Source of the DNA: Dipteris shenzhenensis
Lineage: Eukaryota > Polypodiophyta > Polypodiopsida > Gleicheniales
Strand: one strand, 5' to 3'
NCBI GenBank assembly: GCA_047967505.1
Contig: CM106541.1
DNA length: 64,000 bases
The position numbers and the translations under genes were made by a program. Below the pieces are notes generated by a model. The model saw only the letters and a program-made list of their open reading frames with translations. It was not told where the DNA came from and searched no databases. Positions within the stretch are counted from its first letter, which is position 1, and every line of letters starts with the position of its first letter. Positions 36,641 through 48,250 of this stretch are shown here, piece by piece.

Positions 36641-39471
36641 TCAGTTGCGTGTTTGATTATAGGAACTAAGGAGGTCTGGAAAAGTTCGAAAGAACCGCTC
36701 AGGCATCCACTGAGCATCTTCTCTTGGATGGTTCTTAAATTTGAGCAAGTATTTAGTATAGACATTTCCTTTTCGGGTCGAGGTCTGTTGATGATCAACA
36801 ATGCATTCAGGTTCTAGAATTTCTTCTTCATAAACAATCAATGGAGCCTCTTCATAGACGAGATGAAAAGGTAAAGGTCCTTTGAAGGGCTTTAAGAGGC
36901 TGATATGGAAAGCATTATGTATTTTCCAATTATCAGGTAATTCAAGCCTATAAGCTAGATCATTGATTTTCTGAATCACCTTGAATGGTCCATAAAAACG
37001 TGGTGACATCTTGATTACTAGCCATTTCTCAACACTCTTCAATCTTCTTTTCTCAATCCGAAAGAAGTACATAATCGCCTTCTTTAAAAAGCATGTGTTT
37101 CCGTTTCTTATTAGCTTGTTTTGTGTACTTTTCTTGAGCTATTGCAATCGCTTCTTGAACTTCTTTGAGAATATTTTGATAATCATGGGTAAATGCATCT
37201 GCTGCCTCCACTCTATGGGTCAATCGTGTGATAGGAATAGGTAAAACCTTCCCATAGATAATCTCAAAGGGTGCTCTTCCAGTTACAGAATGAGGAGTAT
37301 TATTATAGGCAAACTGTAAGAGATGAATGTATTTGTCCCAAGTCTTTGGTTGACTTCCTGCATAAGCTCTTATCATATCCAGAACAGTACTGTTTGTAAC
37401 TTCAATTTGTCCATTTGATTCTGGATGAAAAGCTGATGAGAAGTCTAACTTAGTGCCTAGATTATGAAATAATGCAGTCCAAAAATTACTGCAAAACCTT
37501 GAATCTCGATCAGACACTATAATCTTTGGCAAGCGATGATGAACAAAGATATGCTTGATGAATAAATGTGTAGCTTGCCGAGCTGTTAATGTCTTCTTGC
37601 ATTGTCTTCTTGCATGGGATGAAATAAGCTTGCTTACTAAAGCGATCTATTATCATCCAAATCATATCATTTTGATTCGCTGTAGTAGGAAAACCTGTTA
37701 TGAAATCCATCGATATTTGTTCCCAAGGTTGCGTAGGAATAGGCAAAGGCATAAGCAATCCTGGAGTCTTTCCTTTGTAACTCTTGATCTTCTGACAAGT
37801 GATGCATTCAGCTACAAACTTAGCCACATCTTTTCTTATAGTAGGCCAATGGAATTCTCTTGCTATCACTTGTAAAGTGATAGTCACTCCCCTATGTCCC
37901 ATATATGGTGGTTGGTGCATTTCCTCCATTATAATTTGTCTAAAGGGTCGAGTGATGCATAATTTCTTTTGATAGAAGAGGTATCCATCATTACAGGAAT
38001 AGTCCAACATAGGATTCCAATTGTTATTTTCTAATTTGTTCCATATATCAGAAAAGTCTGGATCCCCTTGATAAGAATTCTTCATACCTTCAAAAGGCTG
38101 GGTCTCTACAGCACTGATGTGATTAATACTTGGCTTTCTGCTAAGAGCATCAGCAACTACATTCTCCTTTCCAAGTTGATATTGAATCATGGGCTGAAAA
38201 CTCTGTATAAATGATGCCCACTTGATGTGCCTATCGGATATAAGTGGCTGAGTTAACAAATGCTTGATACTTTGCTGATCAGTTTTGATAAGAAACTCAA
38301 ATCCCATCAAATAATGTTTCCACATTCATAAGGCATGAACGACAGCGGTTAACTCTTTCTCATATGTGCTGTAATTGCATTCCACTGGTTTTAGTTGTCG
38401 GCTCTCATATGCTATTGGATGTCCATCTTGCATAAGTACAGCTCCAATTCCATATCCACTAGCATCAGTTACAACTACAAAGAATGGTCTAGAGAAATCG
38501 GGTAATTGCAACACAGGAGCTTGTGTGAGAGCTTCTTTCAAAGCTGTAAAAGATTTATCTTGACGCTCAGTCCATAAGAAATGCTTAGCTTTTCTAAGAA
38601 GGTCTGTCAATGGATGTGCAATGTATGCGAAATTCTTGACAAACTTTTAGTAAAAGCTACATAATCCCAAAAATGATCTCAATTCATGTATATCTCGGGG
38701 TTTAGGCCATGTGACCATGCACTCAATCTTCTTTGGATCTACTCGAATCCCATCGACGGATACAATGTGACCCAAATACTCTATCTGATCTTGGAAGAAA
38801 CTGCTCTTTTCAGGGTTTATGTACAATTGATTTTCTTTCAAGAGTGAAAAGACTAGCTTCAGATGTTCTTTATGCTCCTCAACATCTTTGCTAAACACCA
38901 GAATATCATCGAAAAATACTACCACACAATCTTGGTGTTTAAGAAAGATTCGGTTCATCATTCTACTAAAAGTAGCTGGAGCATTAGTTAGCCCAAAAGG
39001 CATAACTAAGAACTCACGAACTTGATGATAGCCGGATTTGAGATCTATCTTACTGAAGACCTTGGCCCCTTTCAATTTGTCCAAAAGATCATTAATCCTA
39101 GGGATTGGATATCTGTTCTTCACTGTGATTTTGTTCAGTGCACAATAATCTATGCACATTCGGTAGGTTCCATTTTTCTTTTTAACTAATAAGACAGATG
39201 CTCCATAAGGAGAACTACTGGGTCTTATCAATCCTCTCTCTATCAATTCCTCCACTTGCTTTTGTATTTCCTTTTGCTCTAGCTGGTTGGCTCTATAGGG
39301 AGCTTTGCAAGGTGGAGTGTTGCCCGGTAGGATTTCTATCCTATGATCTTCAGGTTGAGAACATGGTAGTTCAGGCGGTAAATCCTCTAAGAAACAATCA
39401 GAAATTTGAGAAAGAAATTTTTGGTGCATAGGCTTAGTGTTTGACTGAGTAGCCGTAACCGTATTCACCAA
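36641..39471 (-). pseudogene. Ty3/gypsy pol remnant (RT, RNase H, integrase, chromodomain)
   Basis: RT (39471-38647) has [26 protein letters not shown] and FFDDILVFS, but about 19 residues are missing between GYHQVR and EFLVMPFGL. RNase H (38610-37950) has TDASGYGIGAVL and a TGA stop at 38326-38328, probably from CGA, in AL*MWKHY. Integrase has an HHCC zinc site (CITCQ), MDF, a frameshift near 37530, SDRDSRF and SNGQIEVTN, so all three D,D,E positions are visible. Another frameshift near 37060 precedes the C-terminal part, whose end (ILEPECIVDH...YLLKFKNHPREDAQWMPE) resembles a chromodomain. Chromodomains target chromoviruses to chromatin. The lesions rule out a working polyprotein. Confidence 0.93.
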
Positions 39472-39599
39472 AATAAGTTATGTCTTCTCACTTTTTCTAA
39501 TTGCTATTTTGGCTTGTGTGTGGTTGAGTAAAGGACTGAGACCTCAGATTTCATTGAGCTTTTCAGACATATTTCTTGTCTGTCCTTCTCAATCCACAT

Positions 39600-40945
39600 C
39601 TAATGTGAATCGTAATCTATCTTAGGATTGTATTGATGCCTCCATGGCATTCCTAAGATGATGTCCACTCCCTGTAGGGGTGCCACTAGAAAGTCTCGTG
39701 TATCCTTGTAGGGTTTGATTGAGATTTCAAGATTCTTGACTTCTCTAGTGCAATTGTATTTTGTTTTGGTAAAAGCAGCTTTGACCTTATAGTTAGATGG
39801 GAAAGACTCTAGGTTTAGCTTTGCTAAGGTTCTCTCCGAAATGAAATCATGTGTACTACCATCGTCATGCAAAATAACAACTTCTTTGCCATTAATGAAA
39901 CCTTTCATCTTTAGAAGAGCATGGCAATTATACTTACCTCCCTCTTGCTTGGCTGCTTCGTCGTCAATCATGTGCACTTTCGCCGTTGGGGTCTTCTTTC
40001 TTTCAGGACACTCAGTGGCTATGTGTCCCAGCTTGTTGCACTTGAGACACCTTATTTCTTTCTTTGGAAAAGTCCCACCATTTGGCTTCAAAGAAGAATC
40101 TGTCTTCTGTGGTACAAAACCATTTTTAGATTTAAAGAAGGGCTTTTTATCAAATCTCTTTTTCTTATGGAAGGGTACATGCCGTTCCTGATCTTTTCCT
40201 TCTTTTGGAATCCCATTCTTCCTTTCACAGTTCATTGCAACAGAAATTGCAGAGCTCAGTGAGTGAGGATGAAACATGTTAATCTCGGCTCTCAGCTTAG
40301 ACTTTAGACCTGCCACATACTTCCTTCGTTGATCTTGCTCATTAATTTTCTCTAAAGACTGTAATTGGATCAACGTTTGCCAAAATCTATCAGTATATGT
40401 GGAGATCGTTTCCTTATCAAACTGCCTGAAAGTGTCCCACTGTTGTCTAGCTTTTGCTTTGAAATGTGAGGGAAGGAAATCTCGCTTGATGAGCTTTTGA
40501 AAAGACTTCCAGGATTTTGGTTGCCTTTTACTGTGCTTAGTGATGTTCCACCAAAGTGCAGCACTCTCTACTGAATGATTTGCAGCACATTTAATCTTAT
40601 CTTTTTCAGAGAATTTCTCCCCCGAAAAATAATCATCTAGCTGACTGATCCAAGACAATATAGTGCGTGCTTTTTTCCATCAAAATTTTGAAATGAAAAA
40701 GCTTTGCTACTTATCTTACTCTTCTTCCTCGAATTTTGTGTTCTCAGTGTGGCTTTGACTGTCCTGATAATAGTATCATCGTCAGAATCATCGTCGGATG
40801 ACTCATCATCAGATGAATGCCTCTTCCTTCTCTTACCATTGATTTTCTTTTCCAACCTCTCCCTATGCTCACGCTCATTGGCGAACTGTGCTTGAAGTGC
40901 GTCTAATTGCTCTTGGAGCGTGGGTGGTTGTGGCTGATGTGCCAT
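39600..40945 (-). pseudogene. Ty3/gypsy gag-protease remnant
   Basis: Two overlapping frames (40945-40637 and 40658-39600) are parts of one gag split by a frameshift near 40650. The first has an acidic Ser/Asp tract. The second has the retrotransposon gag core (ALWWNITKHSKRQP...FKAKARQQWDTFRQ) and one CCHC knuckle, CLKCNKLGHIATEC. It ends in a protease-like DDGSTHDFIS with the catalytic Asp region present. The 130-bp junction to RT (39472-39599) contains stops. Confidence 0.92.
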
Positions 40946-42207
40946 GATATTGCGATAAGTACAAATAAAGCGGAGCAGAGGGAAATAAAGATACTAAGTG
41001 TATGAGAATTAAACGGATGGAAAAAATGCGTTTCGAGTGTATGACAAAAAATGGATGGCGAAAAATACTAAGTGTATGAAATATAAAGCAATTGAAATCA
41101 CTTATCTCGCTCTTTGATCGGAGGTAGGAAAAACTAGAGTGGGAGATGTGTAACCAATGATGTCGCTCGTAGTCGCCTTGCGCTTGACTGACCTCTAATT
41201 GATTGCACGGTGATTTCGTGGTTCCAAATCGCCTTCTTGATCCCAGCTTTCAGATTTGGCAATGGTCTTCGCCTTGTCGAGCTCCGATTGCCGTGTTGAA
41301 TTTTCCTCTTCTTCTCCCCTTTGAACCTTTGGGATCTTCTTCTTCTTCTTTTTTTTTTTTTTAAAAGAAGATTATGAAATAAATAAATGAAGCCTTTGAA
41401 CCTTTGATGCAGGGTTAGGACGATGCGGGCGGTGACTATACAGAGGTCTCCGAGGTGGCTGCCTGCACGGTTCCTTCTGTGCGACCCTGTCTGCGGATCG
41501 CAGACCTACAGTAGACAGACTGCAAGTATCCGCAGGGCTTTTTGCATTTGACGAAAGCTGCTCGGCTCCTTCTCCCAAAACTGCAGCATTATCGAAGTCT
41601 GCAGAGCTACAAGACTGCGCATGGGCAGAGGCTGCTAGCTGTAGGTCTTTAGGACTGCGTGTGTCTAAAATGGCGATATTGATAATGCTGCACAAGGCAT
41701 GGCTGATGCGAGGGCTCCAAATAGTGCAATCACGGGGCAGTGGACTACACCTCGCAACGGGAGGTCTCTAGAGCAGCACAGCCTATCGAACCCTACTTAG
41801 TGCTATAGAATGGGCATGTAGGCCTAGCACAGAGGCCAAGAATTGATGGGCAGTCTGTAGATGATGCGGAGGCTGCTCCGAAATTTGTGAGGGCATGGCA
41901 AGGCAAAAACGAGCTGTTTGCGTTAGGGGCCAACGAGGCTTGCACAGGCTCCAGAGTCCAGCGCATTCAACACATGGTTCTACAGATAGATTCGATGCCG
42001 GCGACTTCTTCACGGCGACTCCCGAGGTGCAGTGAACAGAGGTAAAATCAGACCGGCAATAATTATTCTTCCCACTAGCTCTGATTCAACATAACTGTCA
42101 TGTAGTCCTCTTGAATCCTCCACAGAACTTATCTTTTCAAAGCGTCTTTTTCTTTTTGAATTCCACACGAGGAAGCTTCAAACTTTCTTTTCTTCACAAG
42201 AGCGTGA
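40946..42207 (-). other. Untranslated leader of the Ty3/gypsy element
   Basis: This is about 1.26 kb between the primer site and the gag start. It includes a poly(T)/CTT run near 41333-41362. The ORFs at 41695-41372 and 42013-41783 show no recognisable domain. A long leader is common in plant gypsy elements. Confidence 0.6.
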
Positions 42208-42224
42208 CTATAGCTCTGATACCA
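42208..42224 (-). other. Primer-binding site for initiator tRNA-Met
   Basis: The minus strand reads tggtatcagagctatag one base inside the LTR terminus. The first 12 bases, TGGTATCAGAGC, are the standard plant initiator-Met complement. Confidence 0.92.
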
Positions 42225-42225
42225 C

Positions 42226-42494
42226 TGAAACCAGAAGGTAATACTCTTCACACAAATTCACCACTTAATCGATTGGAGTAAGAAAACACAAGCACACCAT
42301 GAAAACGACAGCAGAATGGGTACAATCTCCCCCCCCCTAGATGAGTGGCTCACGCTTCCTCATCTAGAGTATTTATGATTTTTCATAAAAGCACCAAGGA
42401 GCCAAAATTATCCCTCTCATCCAAAAATGAGGGATTTGCTTCACATAGCCATCTTAGGCCCAAAATGGTTTATGTCCTCAACTAAATATATTGC
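42226..42494 (-). repeat. 5' LTR, inner part (split by insertion)
   Basis: It matches 35747-36015 of the 3' LTR, then stops at ...aaatatattgc where the nested transposon begins. The rest of the LTR resumes at 54161. Confidence 0.94.
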
Positions 42495-42525
42495 ATTAGG
42501 AAAAAAGGGAGCTCATTTTGGGGCC
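42495..42525 (+). repeat. Left TIR of nested transposon
   Basis: Starts attaggaaaaaagggagctc and ends attttggggcc. It matches the reverse complement of 54130-54160 with two mismatches. Confidence 0.93.
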
Positions 42526-42681
42526 TTTTACAGTTTGGAAAAATAAGCTCTCAACCAATCAATAGAAGGCCAACGTAACGTTGAAAATTCACGAAAATAA
42601 GAGAAAATAGAAAAAAGAAACAATACTTTATGTAAGTACAAGCGTGCTACATTAATGAGGAGATTGGTTTTTTATTCTCAG

Positions 42682-44424
42682 AAGATCTTTGGACAAGAAG
42701 ATAGAATCTAAACTGACATTTTATCTGACAAGATCCTTCCCGCTTCCACCTTCCTTTGAATTTTCAAATGTTGTGCCGCCTTTCGTGCGAAAGGTCTACC
42801 ATTCTACACCATTGCCTCATTGTGCAATAGCCTTTCTTTTCCAAAACTGCTCCCTTGATCCTGTTTGGCGTAGAGTAAGATGTTTCTCGTCAACTGTCTG
42901 TTTGCCCACTTTCTCTTTCTTGAAACTTCAAATTGTTATCTTAGTTACATTACTTTGCTATTGTTACAGATTCAGAAAATCTCCATGGTGAACCAAAACC
43001 ACAGCCGTTCTTGTGGAAGACGCTCTGTGGATGATAATGCTACGAAGGCAGAATTATACCAAACATCCTTACCCCGTCGACCTGCTTCTTCTATTTCGTC
43101 GGTAGAGAATTCAAGTACAGTTAAAACGGAAGGAACTTGGGAAAGGTTTAGTGTTTCGAAAGGAGCATGGGTGCTCATGCAACCTAGCAAAAGAAAAAGA
43201 CCCCAGACAAAAAACATTTTCTTGGCATCGTGGAAGGGAAGAGTACGAGATTTTAAAATCACCAAAGGGAAGATATCCGTGAAAGAAGTTTCGATTCAGC
43301 ACGTGTACATGCATAAAGAACTTGTCTTGCGAGACTATCCAAAAAATCTTCCGCAACACAGGCCTAATTGTATATTTTTCTATTGTGGTTTTTTTCTTCA
43401 TGAGGTGTATGGATTTTTAAGATGAAGCTTTCTCTCTTAGCTTATTGACATTCTTGTGTTGTTTTATTTCAGATTTATATCCTTCATCGTATGAGACATG
43501 GCAAAACATCGATTGTATTCTGGGATTTATAGATGTTCTGCATGGATCGATAGGAGAACAACAATACCAAGGTCGATGTGCAACAGAGCTAGCTCAATCG
43601 GGTATATTTTTTACTGATCATTTTTATCAGTTGCTGGACAAAGCTAACACACATGGTGTATTAATAAAACAAGACCTTCCGGCATGGAATTCGGTGGATT
43701 GGCCTCACCCACATTCTAGTGTTACAGAGGCATATAGGGCGAAGCTTTTTACAGAAGTACAGAAAGCTCTGAGGCCCAATATTGCCACTAGGATAGTAAA
43801 AATTTCTTTGTGCATGCCTCTCACAGTTTTTGTAGACTTGTTTAATACCTTTCCAGTAAAGGTTTCAAAAACAATGTTCACAGTTAAAGCAACAAATTCG
43901 GCATGCATGCCACAATTTTTGGATAAAGGTTGGGATAAGAAGACATGTAGTTCAGTGTTTTGTGAGGTGGTCCAACCTTCTATGCAACTGAAGTACATGG
44001 TTGCATCACAAAATTTTATTTTCTCTTTTTATTACAAGCGCAGTCGAATGCTAGGCACAAAGCTTGTCCCAATGGATCAAGATGAAGAGTCTTTTGGTGC
44101 AGAAAATAAACTTATTGATATTGATGTTGTTGAGAATGGTGATGTGCTAGCCAATATCTCATTAAGAGAATGTTGCTCCCTAGCTCAATTGCGCAGTGAC
44201 ATTCTGTTTGAGACTGAAGGTTCTATCTCAAACGACTTTTTATTTATCTACAACAACAAAAAGGTACACCATCTGATTTATCCTAGTCTCATTAAGCATT
44301 GCTATTAGTTTAATTTACCACTCTAATTCATATTGCTTTTTTGCAGTTACTCAGAAGAAGAGAGAGCTCAGTTAAATGCAAAGACATAGAAAATTTTAAA
44401 ATTGAGATAACACAGACTCCATAA
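42682..44424 (+). CDS. Transposon gene A, unrecognised protein with possible beta-grasp C-terminus
   Basis: Exons at 42682-42874 (start uncertain), 42970-43369, 43473-44263 and 44347-44424 join in phase with no stop. From the ATG at 42985 they encode 417 residues; upstream frame continues open into the first exon, so the true start may lie earlier. The donors are GTAAGA, GTATAT and GTACAC. An early segment (about residues 50-105) is basic and ends SIQHVYMHKEL. The middle is globular with several cysteines. The last about 80 residues (DIDVVENGDVLANISLRECC, then LAQLRSDI and FLFIYNNKK) show alternating strands and a helix, suggestive of a ubiquitin-like or PB1-like fold. That is inference from pattern only. 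No family is recognised. It lies just inside the left TIR and converges with gene B with about 100 bp between stops. Confidence 0.75.
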
Positions 44425-44524
44425 AGAAAGGTTTTGTATTCAATCAAGTAAGATTTTGTACAGAACTGTTTAGCTGAATCTGTAGAACATATTTCTAACA
44501 TCCATTTTCTATTTATGTACAGTT

Positions 44525-46622
44525 TCATCCAGAGGCTGCTCTACATTTTCTGGAGGATCTTCTCTCTGCTGCTCCATCCTGTCCGTGCTCCATCCTGTCC
44601 GTGCTCCATCTTGTCTCCTCCACTGCCCCAGAAGCCTCTCTTTGCTGCTTCTCCACCTTCTCCTCAACATCAGTAGCAGGTCTTTGCTCCTGTGTCTGCT
44701 CCTCCTCAGCACTCTGCGATTGCTCCTGTGGCTTCTGGTCCTCAGCATTAGGTGCTTCATCTGTGGGATCAAGGTGTATGACACCTTCTTGTACTTTAGA
44801 GCTTTCACCCAGCTCCACAGTAGCTGGTACAATAGGTTTGGGGGAGGCATAGCTCAAAAACCTCCAAATTGTATGAGCTCTAAAATTATGTACATAGTTG
44901 GGGCTGAAGCTATCCTCTTTCATCTGCAATGGCAAAGGATAATTTAGAACACTTTGTATCATTATGAATTATCTTCAAGCTAAATGAAAAGTATTTTTCC
45001 TTACCAGGTCTGGCTGTTCCTTCTCAAAGTAGCTTGAAACTATATATTTTGCATTGATCAGCACCCTCCATCCACAGCTACTTGAATCATTTTGTTGTGG
45101 TGTCTGTACAGTTAGAAAAAAATGTTAGAAACTGTGAGCATCAGCAAAAAATAAAATTATTCAATAAGTTCAAAGACATAGCATTTAATAGACTTTTTAC
45201 CTCTAGACTTATTGGCTCTATTGAATCCAAAAGAGAGACATTTGGAGGACAGTGATCCAATGCATCTAATAGCCTTCTAATACAACTGCAATATGTATAA
45301 TTTAGTTAGTATGGTATCAAAATAATGAAGTTTTAAGTTCAAAAAGCACACACAGCACTTACAATTTCAGCTCTCTGTGTGTGTTTTTTAGAGAGTTGAA
45401 TAGAAAGCATTGCTTCTGCTGGATGTCAATAGACACAAAACTCCAGTGGTCACTGCATAAGGAAAAAAGCATAAGAAAATGAAAGGCTACAAGAGTTCCC
45501 AATATTAAAGAAGAATCTTAAAAGAAGTAGTCACCCACATACCTGCTATGGTATGGAAGTAGCAAAATTTCAATTACTTCAAAATTGCAGTGTTTGAACC
45601 AGCTGGAAATACTCATGGGAGTCTCCTTTGCATCTCTTAATCTAGAAGAAATGGCTGGATCAACAATATGGACTGTATGCTGTACAGAGGGGTGAAGCCA
45701 GCTTCTCATCATGCTGCATAGGATCAGAAAATAATTAGGGTAGGTTATAAAGGAGTTACAAGGAGGATTGATTTGCAAAAAATGTAAAATTTATAGACAC
45801 TTACTAGAGCATTGCAAGAATGATAGTATCTGAGCAATACTCATTCTTATTAGCCAATGCTGCTAAGCATTGTTTTGTCAAATCAAAATCATTGACTGAA
45901 ACTTCATCCTCAATATGTACAACTACATCAGGGCCCAGCTCCTTCAACCTTCTATGTATGTGTAGCTCCTTCTTTCCAGTCTCCACATCTATAATAGATT
46001 TTGTTTCTTTTATTTGCTGCTTCAGTGAGTCCTCATAAGCAGCCTTCCCTCTGTTCTTTGAGTGTGTTACCTCAACAACCTTTACCTCATCAACCTTCAA
46101 CTTCCTTGTAGGTGGAATTAGCAATATATCTCTCATTTTTATGTCCTGCCATTCCATAGGATGAACCAGCTTGTCATACCTCCATCTCACTCTGGACAAA
46201 GTGTTGAAGTCTTTGGCCATCAAAGTCACCCTGTGAGCATGGGCTGCTACAAGCATTGCATCCTCAAAATATTTCTCCAGGTAATCCTCTGCCATTTCCT
46301 GTAAGGAAAGAATGGCAGTTCTATTCCACCTGAACCCAAGGTTCCAACTGTCACAAATTTCTCTCACCAGTCTTTGAAAGGGTGCTTTGGGTATTGCAAA
46401 GCCTATAGCTTTCTGTTGCCTCCTTATCTCCCTTAGCACACCTGCACCCTTATTCAATCTTTTGGCCTTTTGCTTGAGCAAGCTCATTGGCTTACCCTTC
46501 CTGCCATGTGCAGCTCTTCCCTTTGGAGGCACACTAAACTTCTTGGTACCTGCCCCAGCTGCTAATGCTACAAGACCTGGTCCTTTGCCAACTTTCCTTG
46601 CAGTTGACTTGGTTCTTGCCAT
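44525..46622 (-). CDS. Transposon gene B: histone H3-like / Ulp1-like peptidase fusion
   Basis: Exons 46622-45805, 45713-45543, 45452-45363, 45285-45201, 45103-45005 and 44923-44525 join in phase to 553 residues. The tail begins MARTKSTARK, so H3 Lys4 and Lys9 positions are kept; a longer basic linker follows. Residues 62-147 are an H3 fold: LREIRRQQK, PFQRLVREI, LSLQEMAEDYLEKYFED and HAHRVTLMAKD align throughout with canonical H3. Residues of about 246-430 resemble the Ulp1/SENP (C48) peptidase: WLxD-like CSDTIILAMLY, VIEILLLPYHSSDHW (His332), an FNSL segment with Asn349 where Ulp1 has Asp, and QQNDSSSCGW (Gln392, Cys398). The last about 120 residues are Gln/Glu-rich. Likely nuclear; proposed role is nucleosome incorporation plus SUMO-like deconjugation. 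The ATG was chosen for the exact H3 tail; an acceptor lies just upstream. Confidence 0.88.
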
Positions 46623-46672
46623 CACTCTGAAAAACTGCATACAAAGGATTGGAAAGAGATCACAGACATGGA

Positions 46673-47388
46673 GAACATGTTCTAACAAAGAAAAGGCAAT
46701 CACAGGGGTGGAAGAAGCCAAATAGAGAAATTTGCAATAAAATGCGATATGAGCAGTTTGGAATTTCAAACAGGTCCACATCGCATTTTGCTGCAAATTT
46801 TTGAAATGACATGCTGGTCACTCCCACAGTGATTTCTATGTTTCTCCAACCAAATACAGTATGAATGGAGTTTATGCAAGAAGATTATAGCTATGGAAGT
46901 CACAAAACCAGAACATGTTCTAACAAAGAAAAGGCAATCACAGGGGTGGAAGAATCCAAATAGAGAAATTTGCAATAAAATGCGATATGAGCAGTTTGGA
47001 ATTTCAAACAGGTCCACATCGCATTTTGCTGCAAATTTTTGAAATGACATGCTGGTGCACTCCTACAGTGATTTCTTTGTCTCTCCAACCAAATACAGTA
47101 TGAATGGAGTTTATGCAAGAAGATTACAGCTATGGAAGTCACAAAACCAGAACATGTTCTAACAAAGAAAAGGCAATCACAGGGGTGGAAGAAGCCAAAT
47201 AGAGAAATTTGCAATAAAATGCGATATGAGCAGTTTGGAATTTCAAACAGGTCCACATCGCATTTTGCTGCAAATTTTTGAAATGACATGCTAGTGCACT
47301 CCTACAGTGATTTCTATGTTTCTCCAACCAAATACAGTATGAATGGAGTTTATGCAAGAAGATCACATGCAAATATCACACTTGAAGA
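46673..47388. repeat. Array 1: three about 239-bp repeats each with a 20-bp inverted pair
   Basis: Copies start at 46673, 46911 and 47150 (gaacatgttct). Each contains arms aaatttgcaataaaatgcga and tcgcattttgctgcaaattt separated by about 33 bp. The arm pairs are 46728-46747/46781-46800, 46966-46985/47019-47038 and 47205-47224/47258-47277. The array lies directly upstream of gene B. ORFs running through it are repeat shadows. Confidence 0.92.
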
Positions 47389-48250
47389 TCTGCATTCCTA
47401 CAGTGATTTCTCTGTCTTGGTTTGAGTCTATGCATTTCCATGCAGGATGTATTTTTTCTATTTTAGGCAAGAAGATTGCAGAGACTAAGGGGAGAACCCA
47501 TTGTTACTGACCTGGAATCTATCTGTGGATGTGATGTGTTCCTGAGGAGTAATCTATGCTGAGGATGAACCTGTGCTGCTGGACAAGATGCTGATGCTGC
47601 AGAGTATGGAGGTAGGGAGGCGAGAGAGCAGAGACTGGAGGGCAAGAGGTCTAAAACAGGATACCACAAATAAGTGCAAATAGAATTAAAGAATCACTAA
47701 ATCCCACACGTGTGGAATGTAGTCATTTTTCACACGTGTGGATGGGACCCAGATCTCTTGGAGTTTGAAATTTGGCACATGTGAAAGTACACTTTATTCC
47801 TTGGAACTTGTGCCATTCATGATTTCATCATCAATACCACAACCACTTTTCCCTCCCCTGGATCCCAATCTTTCATCCCTGCCACGACCCTCGCATCTTC
47901 CATTTCCTTCTCTCTGATCCTTTCCTACCCAGCACACTCCATCTAGACTGCAACCTGCCTGAAGACAGTACTGCTAGATCTCCAGGTTACCTAGAGTGCA
48001 AAGTTCAAGCTAGAGAAAGAGCAGGAGATTTACCAGTGCAACTCAATCAGCATGGAAAAGGAAAAAAAAGGTCAGAATTCTAGTTTGGTTTCAATGTTTT
48101 TCAACATTTATTTCTTCCATCCATTGGATTTTTTATGTCCCAATGTCTTCACTCAGCTCCATCCTTCTTCTTACATTTTCAATTAATACTGTTCAAGAAT
48201 GTGGTAAATCACCCAGAAATTAGATTGTAGGTTGATATGAATAGAAACAA
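47389..48250. other. Intergenic region between divergent genes B and C
   Basis: No coding block is certain. An ATG at 48052 opens a short Lys/Glu frame that ends at a possible donor (AG|GTCAGA), perhaps the first exon of gene C. A palindromic cacacgtgtg word occurs at 47707 and again near 47734. Confidence 0.4.

Noticed and set aside
37555-40262. Plus-strand ORFs within the gypsy element
   Set aside because: They are antisense shadows of gag and pol, which have clear motifs on the minus strand.
45804-46796. Reading the histone H3-like ORF as a normal host histone gene
   Set aside because: It lies between exact TIRs of an insertion. It has five introns and an extended tail, and continues in frame into a Ulp1-like domain, unlike replication-type H3 genes.
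46766-47372. ORFs starting MSFQKFAAKCDVDLFE, seen in several copies
   Set aside because: They are translations of the 239-bp tandem repeat upstream of gene B and have no splice or start support.
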